Shown here piece by piece: positions 31,496 through 41,939 of a stretch of 64,000 bases of DNA. The notes beneath the pieces are model-generated. The model searched no databases, had not been told where the DNA came from, and saw only the letters and a program-made list of their open reading frames with translations. The stretch spans positions 22,835 through 86,834 of the forward strand of contig JALRGT010000012.1 in assembly GCA_023259675.1 (NCBI GenBank), given 5' to 3'. Numbering within the stretch: position 1 is the first letter of the stretch; each line of letters starts with the position of its first letter. A program made the position numbers and the translations under genes. Origin of the DNA: Flavobacterium sp. (GTDB taxonomy: Bacteria > Bacteroidota > Bacteroidia > Flavobacteriales > Flavobacteriaceae).

Positions 31496-33583
31496 ATGAG
31501 ACAAAGCACTAAATTTTTACTTTTATTACTGGTATTTACGGGAATGACCGTGAGATCTCAAAACGCTAATAGATTTTTCCCTGAGAAAGATTTAATCTCT
31601 ACAGGTATATATTATTATCCCGAACATTGGAATGAAAACCAATGGGAACGTGATATCAAAAGAATTGCAGATATGGGATATGAATTTGTTCATATTGCAG
31701 AATTTGCTTGGTTTAAAATGGAACCAGTTGAAGGGCAATTTGATTTTGCTTGGTTAGACAAGGTGGTCAATCTTTGCGTGAAAAACAATTTGAAAATAGT
31801 TATGTGTACACCTTCGGCAACAACGCCAACCTGGATGCGTATTAACTATCCAGAAACTTTTATTATGGATGGCCATTATATTCGAGGAGAGAATGGTACC
31901 CGAGGATTAAACTCTACTACCAATGTTAAATACCAAATGTTTGTGAAGGGAATTGTTTCTGAAATGGCAAAACGTTATGGACAAAATAAGAATGTGGTAG
32001 GATGGCAAATTGATAATGAACCTCCTGCGATTGCAGATTATAGTCCGGATTCTCAGGATGCATTTAGAAAATGGTTGAAAAATAAATACCAAACAATAGG
32101 AGGATTAAATTTTGCTTGGGGTACTGCTTTTTGGAGTCAGTGGTTTAATAATTTTGATGAGGTGGTAATACCTAATACTACTTTAGTGGGTTGGTGGGGT
32201 AATAATCCTCATGCATTACTGGATTTTAAACGATATTGTGCAGATTCTCAGGCCGTGTTTCTTGATTTTCAAGCAGGGATTTTGAGAGAAAATATTTTAG
32301 CTAATCAATACATTACGACAAATTATACAGCGGTTTGCACAGGTGCCGATCCAAGAAGAACCAAAAAACTGGATTTCGCAGTTTATACGGCTTATCCAAA
32401 TGGTGGAAGTAATAATATAGGGGAAAATGGTTTTAGATTAGGAGATGGTAAAAATATTCTCTTTGCAGCTGAATATTATAAGTCTGTTGGAGGCTTTTCA
32501 GGAGTTATGGAAATTCAGCCAGGTCCTGTTAACTGGGGGAGCTATAATCCATTATTATTACCAGGCGCGGTGCGTATGTGGTTATATCACACTTTTGCAG
32601 CAGGCGGAAAATTAGCATGCTCCTATAGATTTCGTCAAATTAATTACAGTTCTGAGCAATACCATTCAGGTATCATGAAACCTGACGGAGTAACGCTCTC
32701 CCCCGGAGGTAAAGAGTACGTACAATTTATGGATGAAGTAAAATTATTACGTAAAAAATACAAACCAAATTCAAAAATGCCCCAAGCACTGACAGCCAGA
32801 TCAACGGCTATTCTTTGGAACCTTGAAAATTATTGGGCTATTGACAGACAAAAATTGACTTATCAGTGGGATACATGGAGCTATCCTGTTAAGTTTTTGG
32901 AAATGACCAAATCATTAGGGGCGCCAACAGATGTGATTTCGGAAGATACAGATTTTTCTAAATATAAATTTTTGATTGTGCCGGCTTATGATTTGGCTGA
33001 TTCAGATTTAGTTAAAAAATGGACAAATTATGTAACTAATGGAGGTCATTTGATTTTAACCTGTCGTACCGCAACAAGAAATCGTGATGGACATATTTGG
33101 GAAGGAGAATGGGCAGCACCCTTATCAAATCTTATAGGTGCACATGTAGAGTCAACAGATATGCTTTCGGCTTATAAGAATGGAGATGTTTTAATGAATG
33201 CTACAAATTACAAATGGAATAACTGGGCTGATTTGCTTACAGTTGATAAAGGAACAGAGGTATTGGCAACTTACAACAATCAATTTTATAAAGGAAAAGC
33301 GAGTGTTGTAAGGCGTAAAGTAGGAAAGGGATCTGTAATCTATATTGGTGTAGATACTGATGATTCAAAACTGGAGAAGGATATTTTAAGAAAGATGTAT
33401 ACAACAGCCGGAGCAACAATTGAAGATTATCCGGAAGGAATATATACTTATTGGCGAGATGGATTTTACTTCGCTGTAAATTATTCTTCAAACGAATATA
33501 ATATGAATTTACCTGAAACTGCAAAAATTTATGTTGGTAATAAATTGATACAACCAGCAGATGTCTTAGTTTGGAGTGAATAA
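31496..33583 (+). CDS. GH42 beta-galactosidase, secreted
   Basis: GH42 retaining beta-galactosidase of 695 residues with signal peptide (ending VRSQ). Motifs are YYPEHWNENQWERDI at the start of the barrel, CTPSATTPTWM, the acid/base motif WQIDNEPP and the nucleophile region MEIQPGPVNWG. A trimerisation-type domain follows from about residue 430 (KYKFLIVPAYDLADSDLVK) and a short C-terminal beta domain. Most characterised GH42 enzymes are cytoplasmic, so an export signal suits periplasmic removal of galactose from imported oligosaccharides. It is 20 bases upstream of the second GH5. Confidence 0.9.
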   Translation: MRQSTKFLLLLLVFTGMTVRSQNANRFFPEKDLISTGIYYYPEHWNENQWERDIKRIADMGYEFVHIAEFAWFKMEPVEGQFDFAWLDKVVNLCVKNNLKIVMCTPSATTPTWMRINYPETFIMDGHYIRGENGTRGLNSTTNVKYQMFVKGIVSEMAKRYGQNKNVVGWQIDNEPPAIADYSPDSQDAFRKWLKNKYQTIGGLNFAWGTAFWSQWFNNFDEVVIPNTTLVGWWGNNPHALLDFKRYCADSQAVFLDFQAGILRENILANQYITTNYTAVCTGADPRRTKKLDFAVYTAYPNGGSNNIGENGFRLGDGKNILFAAEYYKSVGGFSGVMEIQPGPVNWGSYNPLLLPGAVRMWLYHTFAAGGKLACSYRFRQINYSSEQYHSGIMKPDGVTLSPGGKEYVQFMDEVKLLRKKYKPNSKMPQALTARSTAILWNLENYWAIDRQKLTYQWDTWSYPVKFLEMTKSLGAPTDVISEDTDFSKYKFLIVPAYDLADSDLVKKWTNYVTNGGHLILTCRTATRNRDGHIWEGEWAAPLSNLIGAHVESTDMLSAYKNGDVLMNATNYKWNNWADLLTVDKGTEVLATYNNQFYKGKASVVRRKVGKGSVIYIGVDTDDSKLEKDILRKMYTTAGATIEDYPEGIYTYWRDGFYFAVNYSSNEYNMNLPETAKIYVGNKLIQPADVLVWSE

Positions 33584-33603
33584 AGATTATTAAATAGCTA
33601 TTA

Positions 33604-34758
33604 ATGTCTAAAAAAATCAAATTATTAGTTTTTTTTACGGTCTTTTTTTTGAGCTTTAATTCTTTTGCCCAATTACCTACTGCTCCAAAACTGGCTAAAC
33701 GTATGCATGTAGGTCTAAATTTAGGAAATACATTTGAGGCAATTTGTGATGAAGATGCATGGGGCGCAGGCAAAACCTCTCAGAAATTAATTGATTCCAT
33801 AAAAGCAGCAGGGTTTAATACTATAAGAATACCGGCGGCTTGGTTTTGCCATTCTGATACGATTTCAAGTACAATCGACCCTCAATGGATGGCTCGTGTA
33901 AAAGAAGTAGTTGATTATTGCATGAAAGATAAACTTTATGTAATTCTTAATATGCATTGGGATAAGGGATGGTTAGAAAATAGGATAAATGAAAAACATC
34001 AGCTAATAGTAAACGAAAGACTAAAACGTTATTGGTCTCAAATTGCTAATTATTTTAAAGACTATGATGAGCATCTGCTTTTTGCAGGAGCAAACGAGCC
34101 TAATGCAGCAAAACCGGAACAAATGGCTGTTTTAATGTCTTATTATCAGACTTTTGTTGATGCTGTACGTGAAACAGGAGGAAATAATAGTTCCCGTACA
34201 CTAATAATCCAAGGGCCGGAGACAAATATTGAGAAGACTCTTGAGTTTATGAATACTATGCCTAAGGATAAAATTGCTAACCGGCTTATGGTGGAAGTAC
34301 ATTTTTATTCTCCTTTTCAGTTTTGTCTAATGGAAAAAGATGCCGAATGGGGTAAAATGTTTTACTATTGGGGAAAAGATTTTCATTCTAAAACCGATAC
34401 AGAGCGTAATGCTACCTGGGGAGAGGAAGATACCATTGATAAACTTTTTCATGATATGAAAATAAAGTTTATTGACAAAGGAATACCTGTAATCTTAGGC
34501 GAATTTGGAGCTTATCGCCGAAAAATTGCTGATTTTGAAAATCAGGAACTTAATAATAAATCAGTGGAACATTTTAACGGATACGTTGTAAAAATGGCTA
34601 TTACAAATGGAATGATTCCCTATTATTGGGATATTCCAAATAATTTGTTCAACCGTAATACAGGGCAAATATTAGATAAAGGAGTTATAAATGCTATAAT
34701 GCAAGGCGCTAAAGATGCTAAAGTAAGCATGAAATCTCATTCAAAAAAGACTTTTTAG
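33604..34758 (+). CDS. GH5 endo-glycanase, complete paralogue
   Basis: Complete GH5 enzyme of 384 residues with signal peptide (ending NSFAQ). Landmarks are GLNLGNTFEA, TIRIPAAWF, LNMHWDKGW, acid/base GANEPN and nucleophile GEFGAYRR. It is highly similar to the truncated GH5 at the left edge along the whole shared length, so the two are recent paralogues that bracket the enzyme genes. Probable role is backbone endo-cleavage of a beta-1,4-glucan-type chain. The ending KSHSKKTF shows no sorting domain. Confidence 0.9.
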   Translation: MSKKIKLLVFFTVFFLSFNSFAQLPTAPKLAKRMHVGLNLGNTFEAICDEDAWGAGKTSQKLIDSIKAAGFNTIRIPAAWFCHSDTISSTIDPQWMARVKEVVDYCMKDKLYVILNMHWDKGWLENRINEKHQLIVNERLKRYWSQIANYFKDYDEHLLFAGANEPNAAKPEQMAVLMSYYQTFVDAVRETGGNNSSRTLIIQGPETNIEKTLEFMNTMPKDKIANRLMVEVHFYSPFQFCLMEKDAEWGKMFYYWGKDFHSKTDTERNATWGEEDTIDKLFHDMKIKFIDKGIPVILGEFGAYRRKIADFENQELNNKSVEHFNGYVVKMAITNGMIPYYWDIPNNLFNRNTGQILDKGVINAIMQGAKDAKVSMKSHSKKTF

Positions 34759-34896
34759 AAGGTATATCTATTGAATACAATTTATTTTTAACTAACTATT
34801 TATATATAAGTTCATTCTTTTCAATTCACTTTTCATTGAACACTAATTTTTTAAAACCAAACAAAATTTTATTAATTAATTTAACCATAATATTTT

Positions 34897-36585
34897 ATGA
34901 ATTCATTACAGTTGTATGATTACTTAGTTTTCTTATTTTATTTTTTCCTTGTTGCAGGATATGGATTTTATATTCATAATCGCAAGAAAAAAGAGAGTAT
35001 TTCTGCTTCTCATGATTATTTTCTTGCAGAGGGCTCTTTAACCTGGTGGGCAATTGGAACTTCCTTAATTGCTTCCAATATTTCTTCTGAACAGTTTATT
35101 GCAATGTCAGGAAACGGTTTTAAGATGGGATTAGCCATTGCAACATACGAATGGATGGCAGCCTTAACATTAATAATTGTTGCGGTCTTTTTTATTCCGG
35201 TATATCTAAAGAATAAGATTTATACCATGCCACAATTTTTAAGTCAACGATATAATGAAAATGTGGCTATGATTATGGCTGTATTTTGGTTGTTACTTTA
35301 TGTTATCGTTAACTTGACATCTATCCTTTATTTAGGAGCATTAGCTATCAATGGAATTTCAGGAATCAATGTAGATTTATGTATGTACGCTTTAGCTATT
35401 TTCGCCATTATCATTGCATTAGGAGGAATGAAAGTTATTGGATATACCGATGTTATTCAGGTGGTATTTTTAATTTTTGGAGGTTTAGTAACAACTTATT
35501 TGGCTTTAGATAAGGTAGCTGACTTAAATGGTCAGCATGGTATTGTAGAAGGATTTAACTATATGATGAACCAGTCAGGAGATCACTTTCATATGATTTT
35601 CAAAAAAGATAATGCTAATTTTCCAAGTTTACCGGGTTTAACTGTTTTATTGGGAGGAATGTGGATTGTAAACCTTAATTATTGGGGATGTAATCAATAC
35701 ATTACACAAAGAGCATTAGGAGCTGATTTAGAAACAGCTCGTGGTGGAATTTTGTTTGCTGCTTTTTTGAAATTACTGATGCCTGTAATTGTTGTTTTAC
35801 CGGGTATTGCTGCTTTTATAATTCACATGAAAGGAGGGTTACAAACAGAAATGCTTGGGGCTGATGGAGTTCTAAATCCGGACAGAGCTTATCCTGTTTT
35901 GTTAAATCTATTACCAACAGGATTAAAAGGGTTATCATTTGCTGCTTTAACTGCGGCTGTTGTTGCGTCATTAGCAGGAAAAGTTAATAGTATCTCAACT
36001 ATTTTTACTCTGGATATTTTTAAGAAAAAAATTCAGCCAGATGCTACAGAAAAGAGAATGGTACAAGTAGGAAAAACCACAGTGTTAGTTTCTATGCTTA
36101 TAGCAGTAATGATTGCACCTTTTTTAGGAATTGACAAAAAAGGAGGTTTTGAATTTATTCAGGAATATACCGGTTTTGTGAGTCCCGGAATTTTTGCAAT
36201 GTTCATTTTAGGCTTTTTCTGGAAAAAAACAAGTTCCAATGCCGCTATGTTTGCAACAATTGGTGGTTTTGTATTGTCTGTAATATTTAAATTCTTGCCA
36301 CAATTTGTTGACTTAGAATTTTTAAATACAATAGGATTTGCAACGTTAGTTGAGCAATCTGATAAAGCGATGCTTTATGAAATTCCTTTTTTGGACAGAA
36401 TGGGATTTGTTTTTGTGATTTGTGTATTGTTAATGATTGTTATAAGTTTAATTGATGCCAGAAGACAGCTTGCTGTAAAAGGATTAGAAGTTGATTCTAA
36501 AATGTTTAAAGTTAATAGTGGCTTTTTATCAGGTAGTCTTATTATAGTAGGTGTATTAGTCGCTTTGTATTCAGTTTTTTGGTAA
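34897..36585 (+). CDS. Sodium:solute symporter (SSS family), sugar transporter
   Basis: A 562-residue inner-membrane SSS-family symporter related to SGLT-type galactose/glucose carriers, with about 14 predicted helices. Characteristic stretches are DYFLAEGSLTWWAIGTSLIASNISSEQFI, WVNLNYWGCNQYITQRALGA and AALTAAVVASLAGKVNSISTIFTLDIF. It is in the GH42-GH5 unit, so it probably brings released monosaccharide or disaccharide (galactose, glucose or xylose) into the cytoplasm. A strong terminator follows. Confidence 0.88.
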   Translation: MNSLQLYDYLVFLFYFFLVAGYGFYIHNRKKKESISASHDYFLAEGSLTWWAIGTSLIASNISSEQFIAMSGNGFKMGLAIATYEWMAALTLIIVAVFFIPVYLKNKIYTMPQFLSQRYNENVAMIMAVFWLLLYVIVNLTSILYLGALAINGISGINVDLCMYALAIFAIIIALGGMKVIGYTDVIQVVFLIFGGLVTTYLALDKVADLNGQHGIVEGFNYMMNQSGDHFHMIFKKDNANFPSLPGLTVLLGGMWIVNLNYWGCNQYITQRALGADLETARGGILFAAFLKLLMPVIVVLPGIAAFIIHMKGGLQTEMLGADGVLNPDRAYPVLLNLLPTGLKGLSFAALTAAVVASLAGKVNSISTIFTLDIFKKKIQPDATEKRMVQVGKTTVLVSMLIAVMIAPFLGIDKKGGFEFIQEYTGFVSPGIFAMFILGFFWKKTSSNAAMFATIGGFVLSVIFKFLPQFVDLEFLNTIGFATLVEQSDKAMLYEIPFLDRMGFVFVICVLLMIVISLIDARRQLAVKGLEVDSKMFKVNSGFLSGSLIIVGVLVALYSVFW

Positions 36586-36612
36586 TGAAATGTTCATCTA
36601 ATTAATTCAAAG

Positions 36613-36642
36613 AAGCCGAAAAGTTAATTTTCGGCTTTTTTT
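36613..36642 (+). terminator. Rho-independent terminator after the symporter
   Basis: AAGCCGAAAA and TTTTCGGCTT form a perfect 10-bp stem with a 5-base loop, followed by a T-run. It ends the GH42-GH5-symporter unit. Confidence 0.9.
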
Positions 36643-37147
36643 ATGTTTTTTATTTTATTCAAATCAAGATAGATAACCTGATTTTGTTTCTAGTTTAATA
36701 GTCTTAATAAAAGCTAAAAAATTGATTTGTTTTCTGTTTAAATAACACATTTTACCCCCTATCAGGATACATTTTAACCCATGTAGATTAGTATGAATCC
36801 TTAATTTAGCATAAACTGATTTGCGATTATGAAAAATAAAATGATTATTAATTAATGATTATACAAATTAAATGATTTATAATTTATAATCATTTATTTA
36901 TTTATGATTTTTATTGTTTTTCTGTTGTTTTAGAAGCACTGTAATAAGCTGTTGAGAGACTTAAATTATAATAGATTCAGTAAAAAATAAATTAACCAAA
37001 TAAACCAAAATAAATTTGCCTATGATATAAAAAAAAGAAAGACAAATCAATTAACCTTACATGTCTTAATTTGAGGAAATCAGAAAGGATACTAATTTTT
37101 TAAGATGTGTTATATTAAAAAACCAACTAATTAATTATTAAAAGAAT
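36643..37147. other. susC upstream region with AT-rich TGATTA repeats
   Basis: It contains the activator-type site at 36,745 and then, at 36,838-36,915, a very AT-rich stretch with repeated TGATTA/TAATCA words and a small hairpin (AAATGAT / ATCATTT). TAAATTTG at 37,011 also matches the -7 consensus, but with no TTG 20 bases upstream. A leader of several hundred bases before susC is therefore possible. Confidence 0.45.
36745..36809 (+). promoter_or_regulatory. Putative PUL activator site and promoter (susCD operon)
   Basis: Direct repeat ACATTTTACCC and ACATTTTAACCC with starts 22 bases apart (two helical turns), inside a 36-base block with 24 identities to the one at 21,064. A -7-like TAATTTAG begins 33 bases after the proximal ACAT. 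This suits a dimeric activator bound on one face of the DNA. Confidence 0.6.
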
Positions 37148-40100
37148 ATGAAAAAACTTCAGAATAAAAGAAGTCATAGTTATCAAATTTTAGAATTTGA
37201 TTTAAAGACGAAGCTTAATGCATTGTTTCTTTTTATTAGCATTTTTACCTTACAATCCAAAAATGTTTATTCATCGACATTTGATATAAAATCCCCAGCT
37301 CATAGTAATATATTGCAACAAGCAACTATAAAAGGGACAGTATTGGATTCTAATGGACAGCCCTTACCAGGTGCCAGTATTGTAGAAAAGGGTACTAATA
37401 ATGGCACTCAAACGGACTTTGATGGGAAATTTTCATTAAATTTTTCCAATAGTAAGGCTGTTTTGGTAGTTTCCTTTGTCGGTTTTATTACACAAGATGT
37501 TGTTGTCAACGGACAAACAAATTTAAAAATAACTTTAAGCGAAAATGTAGCCTCATTAAATGAAGTTGTGGTGATAGGTTATGGAACGCAAAAGAAAGCA
37601 CTTGTTACAGGGGCTATCACTCAAGTAAGTGGTAAAGATCTTGAAAAAAGAAGTGCTGTTAATGCGCTTCAGGCTTTACAAGGACAGGCTCCTGGAATCA
37701 ACATTACTTCAACTTCGGGACAACCGGGTGAAGGTTTGAAAGTTATTATAAGGGGTTTGGGTTCTACAAAAAACAACGATCCGGCTTATGTAGTTGATGG
37801 TATTATTACAAATGACATTTCTTATTTAAATAATGCAGATATTGAGACTATATCTGTTTTAAAAGATGCGGCATCAGCTGCAATTTATGGATCTCAGGCT
37901 TCGAATGGGGTTGTTTTAATAACAACCAAAAAAGGGAAAAAGAACACAACTGCCCGTATTACTTTTGACCAGTATTATGGTACTCAATCAGTGGCCAGAA
38001 AAGTAGATTTATTAGATGCTACGGAATATGCTACTATTATAAATGAAATTGCTGTCAATTCAGGAAAAACGCCTTATTTTACTAATGCAGAAATTGCCAC
38101 TTTAGGAAAAGGAACTAATTGGATGGATAAGATGTTTGTTAATAATGCTGCCACTCAAAATTATTCTTTAGGAGCGTCAGGAGGTTCAGAGAGTTCGGTT
38201 TATTCAACATCTTTATCTTATTTAGGACAAGAAGGGGTTGTTGGGGGAAAAGATTTATCTAATTATGAAAGATATAATTTTAGATTTAATTCTGAACATA
38301 AACTGTATAATGATGTAGTAACCATTGGTGAAAATTTAAGTTTTGCCTATATTAATAGAAATGGTATTGGAGTTGGAAATCAATATAATAACTCACTTAG
38401 AAGCGCTTTTTCTGTGAGTCCGTTATTGCCAATGTATGATGCTGATGGTAATTATTTTAATACGAGAGAAAGTTCTGAACCATGGTTGACAGGAACATCT
38501 AATCCTTATGCAGAAATGGTTTATAATAATCAAAATGAAAGCAATAATCAAAAGTTGTTAGGTAATGTGTATTTGCAAATAGAACCAATAAAAAATTTAA
38601 CACTTAAAACAACATTAGGTTTAGATTATTATGCAGGAGAAGGACACTCGTACAGACCTCTTTATGATTTGTCCATTTATTCAAATAATTTGGTTCATAA
38701 TTCAATTTCTCAAAGCATGAATAAAGGTAAAACAATTACTTGGGATAATTTATTAACTTATAAATTTGATGTAGCTGATAATCACCATTTTGAAACGATG
38801 CTGGGTACATCTTCAATACGATTTAATGGGACCTTTATTAGTGCCAGTAATGTTGATACTTTTTTTAATGATTTAGATCATGCTTGGTTAGACAATGCAA
38901 CTAATTCTTCTGACGCTACTTTAATTGGAGGACCTAACGGAGGTAAATCTGAAAACTTTAGAATGTCATATTTTGGAAGATTAAATTATAGTTATAAAGA
39001 GAAATATTTAATTAATACAACATTAAGAGCAGATGGTTCTTCTAATTTTAGTCCACAAAATCAATGGGGCTATTTTCCGTCGGTATCTGTAGGTTGGGTA
39101 GCAACTAATGAAGAATTTTTAAATAATTCGAAAATTCTTAATTATTTTAAAGCAAGAGCAAGCTGGGGACAAGTAGGAAATCAGAATACCGATCCTTTTC
39201 AATATCTGGCATTAGTTAAAACAGCAACAACTAATTATACTTTTGGTAATCAGGAAGGAATGTTAACACCTGGTGGGTATCCTGATAGATTGGCTAATCC
39301 ATTTTTAAAATGGGAGACATCTGAACAAGTAAACTTAGGTTTTGATTCAAGATTATTGAACAACAGTTTGAGTGTTACCTTTGATTGGTACAGAAAAAAC
39401 AATAAGGACTGGCTTATTGTAGCACCTATTTATGCTACTGCCGGAGCTGAACCTCCTTTTATTAATGGTGGTAATGTAATTAATAAAGGTGTTGAATTAT
39501 CCTTACAGTATAATAATGATATTGGAGATTTTAATTATAGTATTTCTGCTAATGGTGCATACAATCAAAATACTGTTGGTGAAATTCCTACTGTAGATGG
39601 ACTTATTCATGGACTATCAAATCAGGTTTTTGTAAACGGACCTGAATTTTACAGAGCTCAAGATGGTTTTCCTTTAGGTTATTTTTGGGGTTATAAAACA
39701 ATGGGAGTATTTCAAAATCAACAACAAATAGATGATTATGGAATTCAGCCAACAGCAGTACCCGGAGATGTCATCTATAAAGATTTAAATGGCGATGGTA
39801 AGATTGGTGGTAATGAAGATAAAACGATGATTGGTAATCCTAATCCAGATTACACTTTTGGTTTCTCAATTTCCGGAAGTTACAAGGCATTGGACTTTTC
39901 AATTTCTGCCAATGGTGTAGCCGGAAACCAAATAGTACAATCTTACAGAAATCCAGGTGGTTTAGGAAACTTTACCTCTGCTATCTTAGAACGTTGGCAC
40001 GGTGAGGGGACTTCAAACAGAATTCCTCGATTAACAGATGATGGTAAGAACTATGGGACTTTTTCAGATCTTTATATCCACGATGGTGATTACTTAAGAA

Positions 40101-40330
40101 TAAATACAGTTACGATAGGATTTGATTTTGCAAAACTTAAGATGAGTAAACCGTTTTTTGCCACACAATTTAGAATGTATGTTTCGGCATTAAACTTACA
40201 TACATTCACAAAATATGATGGTATGGATCCTGAAATAGGGTTTGGAACTGATAACTTCTCTTCAGGTGTTGATTTAGGATATTATCCAAGACCAAGAACG
40301 TTTATGATGGGATTGAATGTTAAACTTTAA
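37148..40330 (+). CDS. SusC-like TonB-dependent outer-membrane glycan transporter
   Basis: A 1060-residue SusC/RagA-family porin. After an unusually long, basic N-terminus and signal segment come a CarboxypepD_reg-like domain (IKGTVLDSNGQPLPGASIVEKGT), the TonB box/linker (LNEVVVIGYGTQKK), the plug (APGINITSTSGQPG, YVVDGIITND, IETISVLKDAASAAIYGSQASNGVVLITTKKG) and a 22-strand barrel ending in GLNVKL. It imports oligosaccharides made by surface endo-enzymes, working with the SusD protein encoded just after it. The ligand is inferred only from the locus. Confidence 0.95.
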   Translation: MKKLQNKRSHSYQILEFDLKTKLNALFLFISIFTLQSKNVYSSTFDIKSPAHSNILQQATIKGTVLDSNGQPLPGASIVEKGTNNGTQTDFDGKFSLNFSNSKAVLVVSFVGFITQDVVVNGQTNLKITLSENVASLNEVVVIGYGTQKKALVTGAITQVSGKDLEKRSAVNALQALQGQAPGINITSTSGQPGEGLKVIIRGLGSTKNNDPAYVVDGIITNDISYLNNADIETISVLKDAASAAIYGSQASNGVVLITTKKGKKNTTARITFDQYYGTQSVARKVDLLDATEYATIINEIAVNSGKTPYFTNAEIATLGKGTNWMDKMFVNNAATQNYSLGASGGSESSVYSTSLSYLGQEGVVGGKDLSNYERYNFRFNSEHKLYNDVVTIGENLSFAYINRNGIGVGNQYNNSLRSAFSVSPLLPMYDADGNYFNTRESSEPWLTGTSNPYAEMVYNNQNESNNQKLLGNVYLQIEPIKNLTLKTTLGLDYYAGEGHSYRPLYDLSIYSNNLVHNSISQSMNKGKTITWDNLLTYKFDVADNHHFETMLGTSSIRFNGTFISASNVDTFFNDLDHAWLDNATNSSDATLIGGPNGGKSENFRMSYFGRLNYSYKEKYLINTTLRADGSSNFSPQNQWGYFPSVSVGWVATNEEFLNNSKILNYFKARASWGQVGNQNTDPFQYLALVKTATTNYTFGNQEGMLTPGGYPDRLANPFLKWETSEQVNLGFDSRLLNNSLSVTFDWYRKNNKDWLIVAPIYATAGAEPPFINGGNVINKGVELSLQYNNDIGDFNYSISANGAYNQNTVGEIPTVDGLIHGLSNQVFVNGPEFYRAQDGFPLGYFWGYKTMGVFQNQQQIDDYGIQPTAVPGDVIYKDLNGDGKIGGNEDKTMIGNPNPDYTFGFSISGSYKALDFSISANGVAGNQIVQSYRNPGGLGNFTSAILERWHGEGTSNRIPRLTDDGKNYGTFSDLYIHDGDYLRINTVTIGFDFAKLKMSKPFFATQFRMYVSALNLHTFTKYDGMDPEIGFGTDNFSSGVDLGYYPRPRTFMMGLNVKL

Positions 40331-40340
40331 TAAAAAGACA

Positions 40341-41915
40341 ATGAGAAAAATATATTCGTACATACTATTTTTAAGTATTACATTTTTAAGTTCATGTAGC
40401 TTAGAAACCGAGTCTTACACACAATTAAACATGGATAATTTTTATACTAAAGACCTTGCCTTTACTGCATTAACTGGTTGTTATGACGGTTTGCAGGTTT
40501 TAGGAGGTTTTGGATTTCCTTTAGTGAGTGAAATTATGTCTGATGACTGTTTTGGAGGTGCAGGAGCAGCTGATGGTTATGGTATTCAGGCTATTGATGA
40601 ATTTAATAAAGATCGATCGCCTTCTGATACTGATTTGTTTAATGATAATTGGAAAACCTATTATAAAGCCATTTATCGCTGTAATGTTTTTTTGTTAAAA
40701 ATGCAGGATGCTGATTGGGGAGAAGATGAGGCTTTACGAAAAACGTATGTATCTGAAGCTAAGTTTATTAGAGCTTATTTGTATTTTGATATGGTTCGTA
40801 TGTGGGGGAATATCCCTTTAGTACTAGAACCTTCTCCTGATAATATTCCTCAGGCTAATCCAGATGATGTTTATACTGCAATAGCGAATGATTTATTATA
40901 TGCAACTGAAAACTTGCCATCAACTGCTTACAATTCTGTTGATAATGGACGAGTTACTGTATGGGCTGCTAAATCATTATTAGCGAGAGTTTATTTGTAT
41001 TATACCGGATATTACGGAAAAACAGATTTAGTAGGTTTAGTTACTAAAGCTCAGGCATTACAGCATTTAGAAGACGTTATTACTTCGAGTGGACATGGTT
41101 TAGTTAATGATTTTTCTACCCTATGGCCAGCAGCTTCTGTTGGAAGTTATGCGGGGGAAGATAACAAAGAAGTTGTATTCTCTATTAAATATACTTACAC
41201 AAGTGATTATAATGGTAATTCTGATGGTAATCCTTGGATGGTAATGTTCGGAATGAGAGAGTTTTCTTATGTTCCTTATGGTTTTGGTTGGGGAGTAACG
41301 GTAAATTCTAAATTATGGAATGCGTATTCTGCTAATGATACCAGAAGGGTAGCTACAATGATTGGTGTAGAAGAAGAAGGAATTCCTTTTGATAAATTAA
41401 ATAGCCAACGAGAATATACAGGATATTATAATAAAAAATATTCGCCAATGTCTGAGTTAGATGGTAATGGTAATGTGGTTTCTGTAGTCGACGGATTTGG
41501 TGGAACTAATTTTCAGATAGGTCAATTTCAAGATTATACTGTTATGAGATATGCAGATGTGCTATTAATGGCGGCTGAATTAGGAAGTGCTAACGCACAA
41601 ACTTATTTTGATCAGGTAAGACAACGTGCTTATAAGGCAAATTTTGTGTCTATGCCTGTTAATCAAGCAAATATCATGAAGGAAAGACATTTAGAATTTG
41701 CATTAGAGGGTATCCGATATTGGGATTTATTGCGTCAGGGGGTTAGTGTTGCAGCTGCTGAAATAGCTGAGACTAGAACTATATTAAGTGGAGGTGTTTC
41801 TGAGACTAAAACAATTACTGCTGCTAAAATTGAAGCAGCTAAAGGATTGTCGCAAATACCTAACTCACAGATTACATTAACTGGCGGGGTATTAAAACAA
41901 AATGCAGGTTGGTGA
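40341..41915 (+). CDS. SusD-like (RagB) surface glycan-binding lipoprotein
   Basis: SusD/RagB-family lipoprotein with TPR-like helices. The ORF track starts at 40,317, inside susC. The ATG at 40,341 is preferred because it opens a lipoprotein signal with lipobox LSSC. Typical blocks are AIYRCNVFLLKM, AKFIRAYLYFDMVRMWGNIPLV, WAAKSLLARVYLYY and, near the end, RHLEFALEGIRYWDLLRQG. It forms the lid of the SusC transporter and captures the oligosaccharide at the cell surface. Confidence 0.95.
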   Translation: MRKIYSYILFLSITFLSSCSLETESYTQLNMDNFYTKDLAFTALTGCYDGLQVLGGFGFPLVSEIMSDDCFGGAGAADGYGIQAIDEFNKDRSPSDTDLFNDNWKTYYKAIYRCNVFLLKMQDADWGEDEALRKTYVSEAKFIRAYLYFDMVRMWGNIPLVLEPSPDNIPQANPDDVYTAIANDLLYATENLPSTAYNSVDNGRVTVWAAKSLLARVYLYYTGYYGKTDLVGLVTKAQALQHLEDVITSSGHGLVNDFSTLWPAASVGSYAGEDNKEVVFSIKYTYTSDYNGNSDGNPWMVMFGMREFSYVPYGFGWGVTVNSKLWNAYSANDTRRVATMIGVEEEGIPFDKLNSQREYTGYYNKKYSPMSELDGNGNVVSVVDGFGGTNFQIGQFQDYTVMRYADVLLMAAELGSANAQTYFDQVRQRAYKANFVSMPVNQANIMKERHLEFALEGIRYWDLLRQGVSVAAAEIAETRTILSGGVSETKTITAAKIEAAKGLSQIPNSQITLTGGVLKQNAGW

Positions 41916-41939
41916 TTTTTAAACTAAATTAAAAATATT

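Noticed and set aside
33237-33773. 178-residue minus-strand ORF
   Set aside because: It is the antisense shadow of the GH42 3' end and GH5 5' end, which have clear domains and a signal peptide.
37011-37018. TAAATTTG as the main susC promoter
   Set aside because: There is no TTG at the -33 position and the activator-type site is 230 bases upstream with its own -7-like box; kept only as a possible secondary start.
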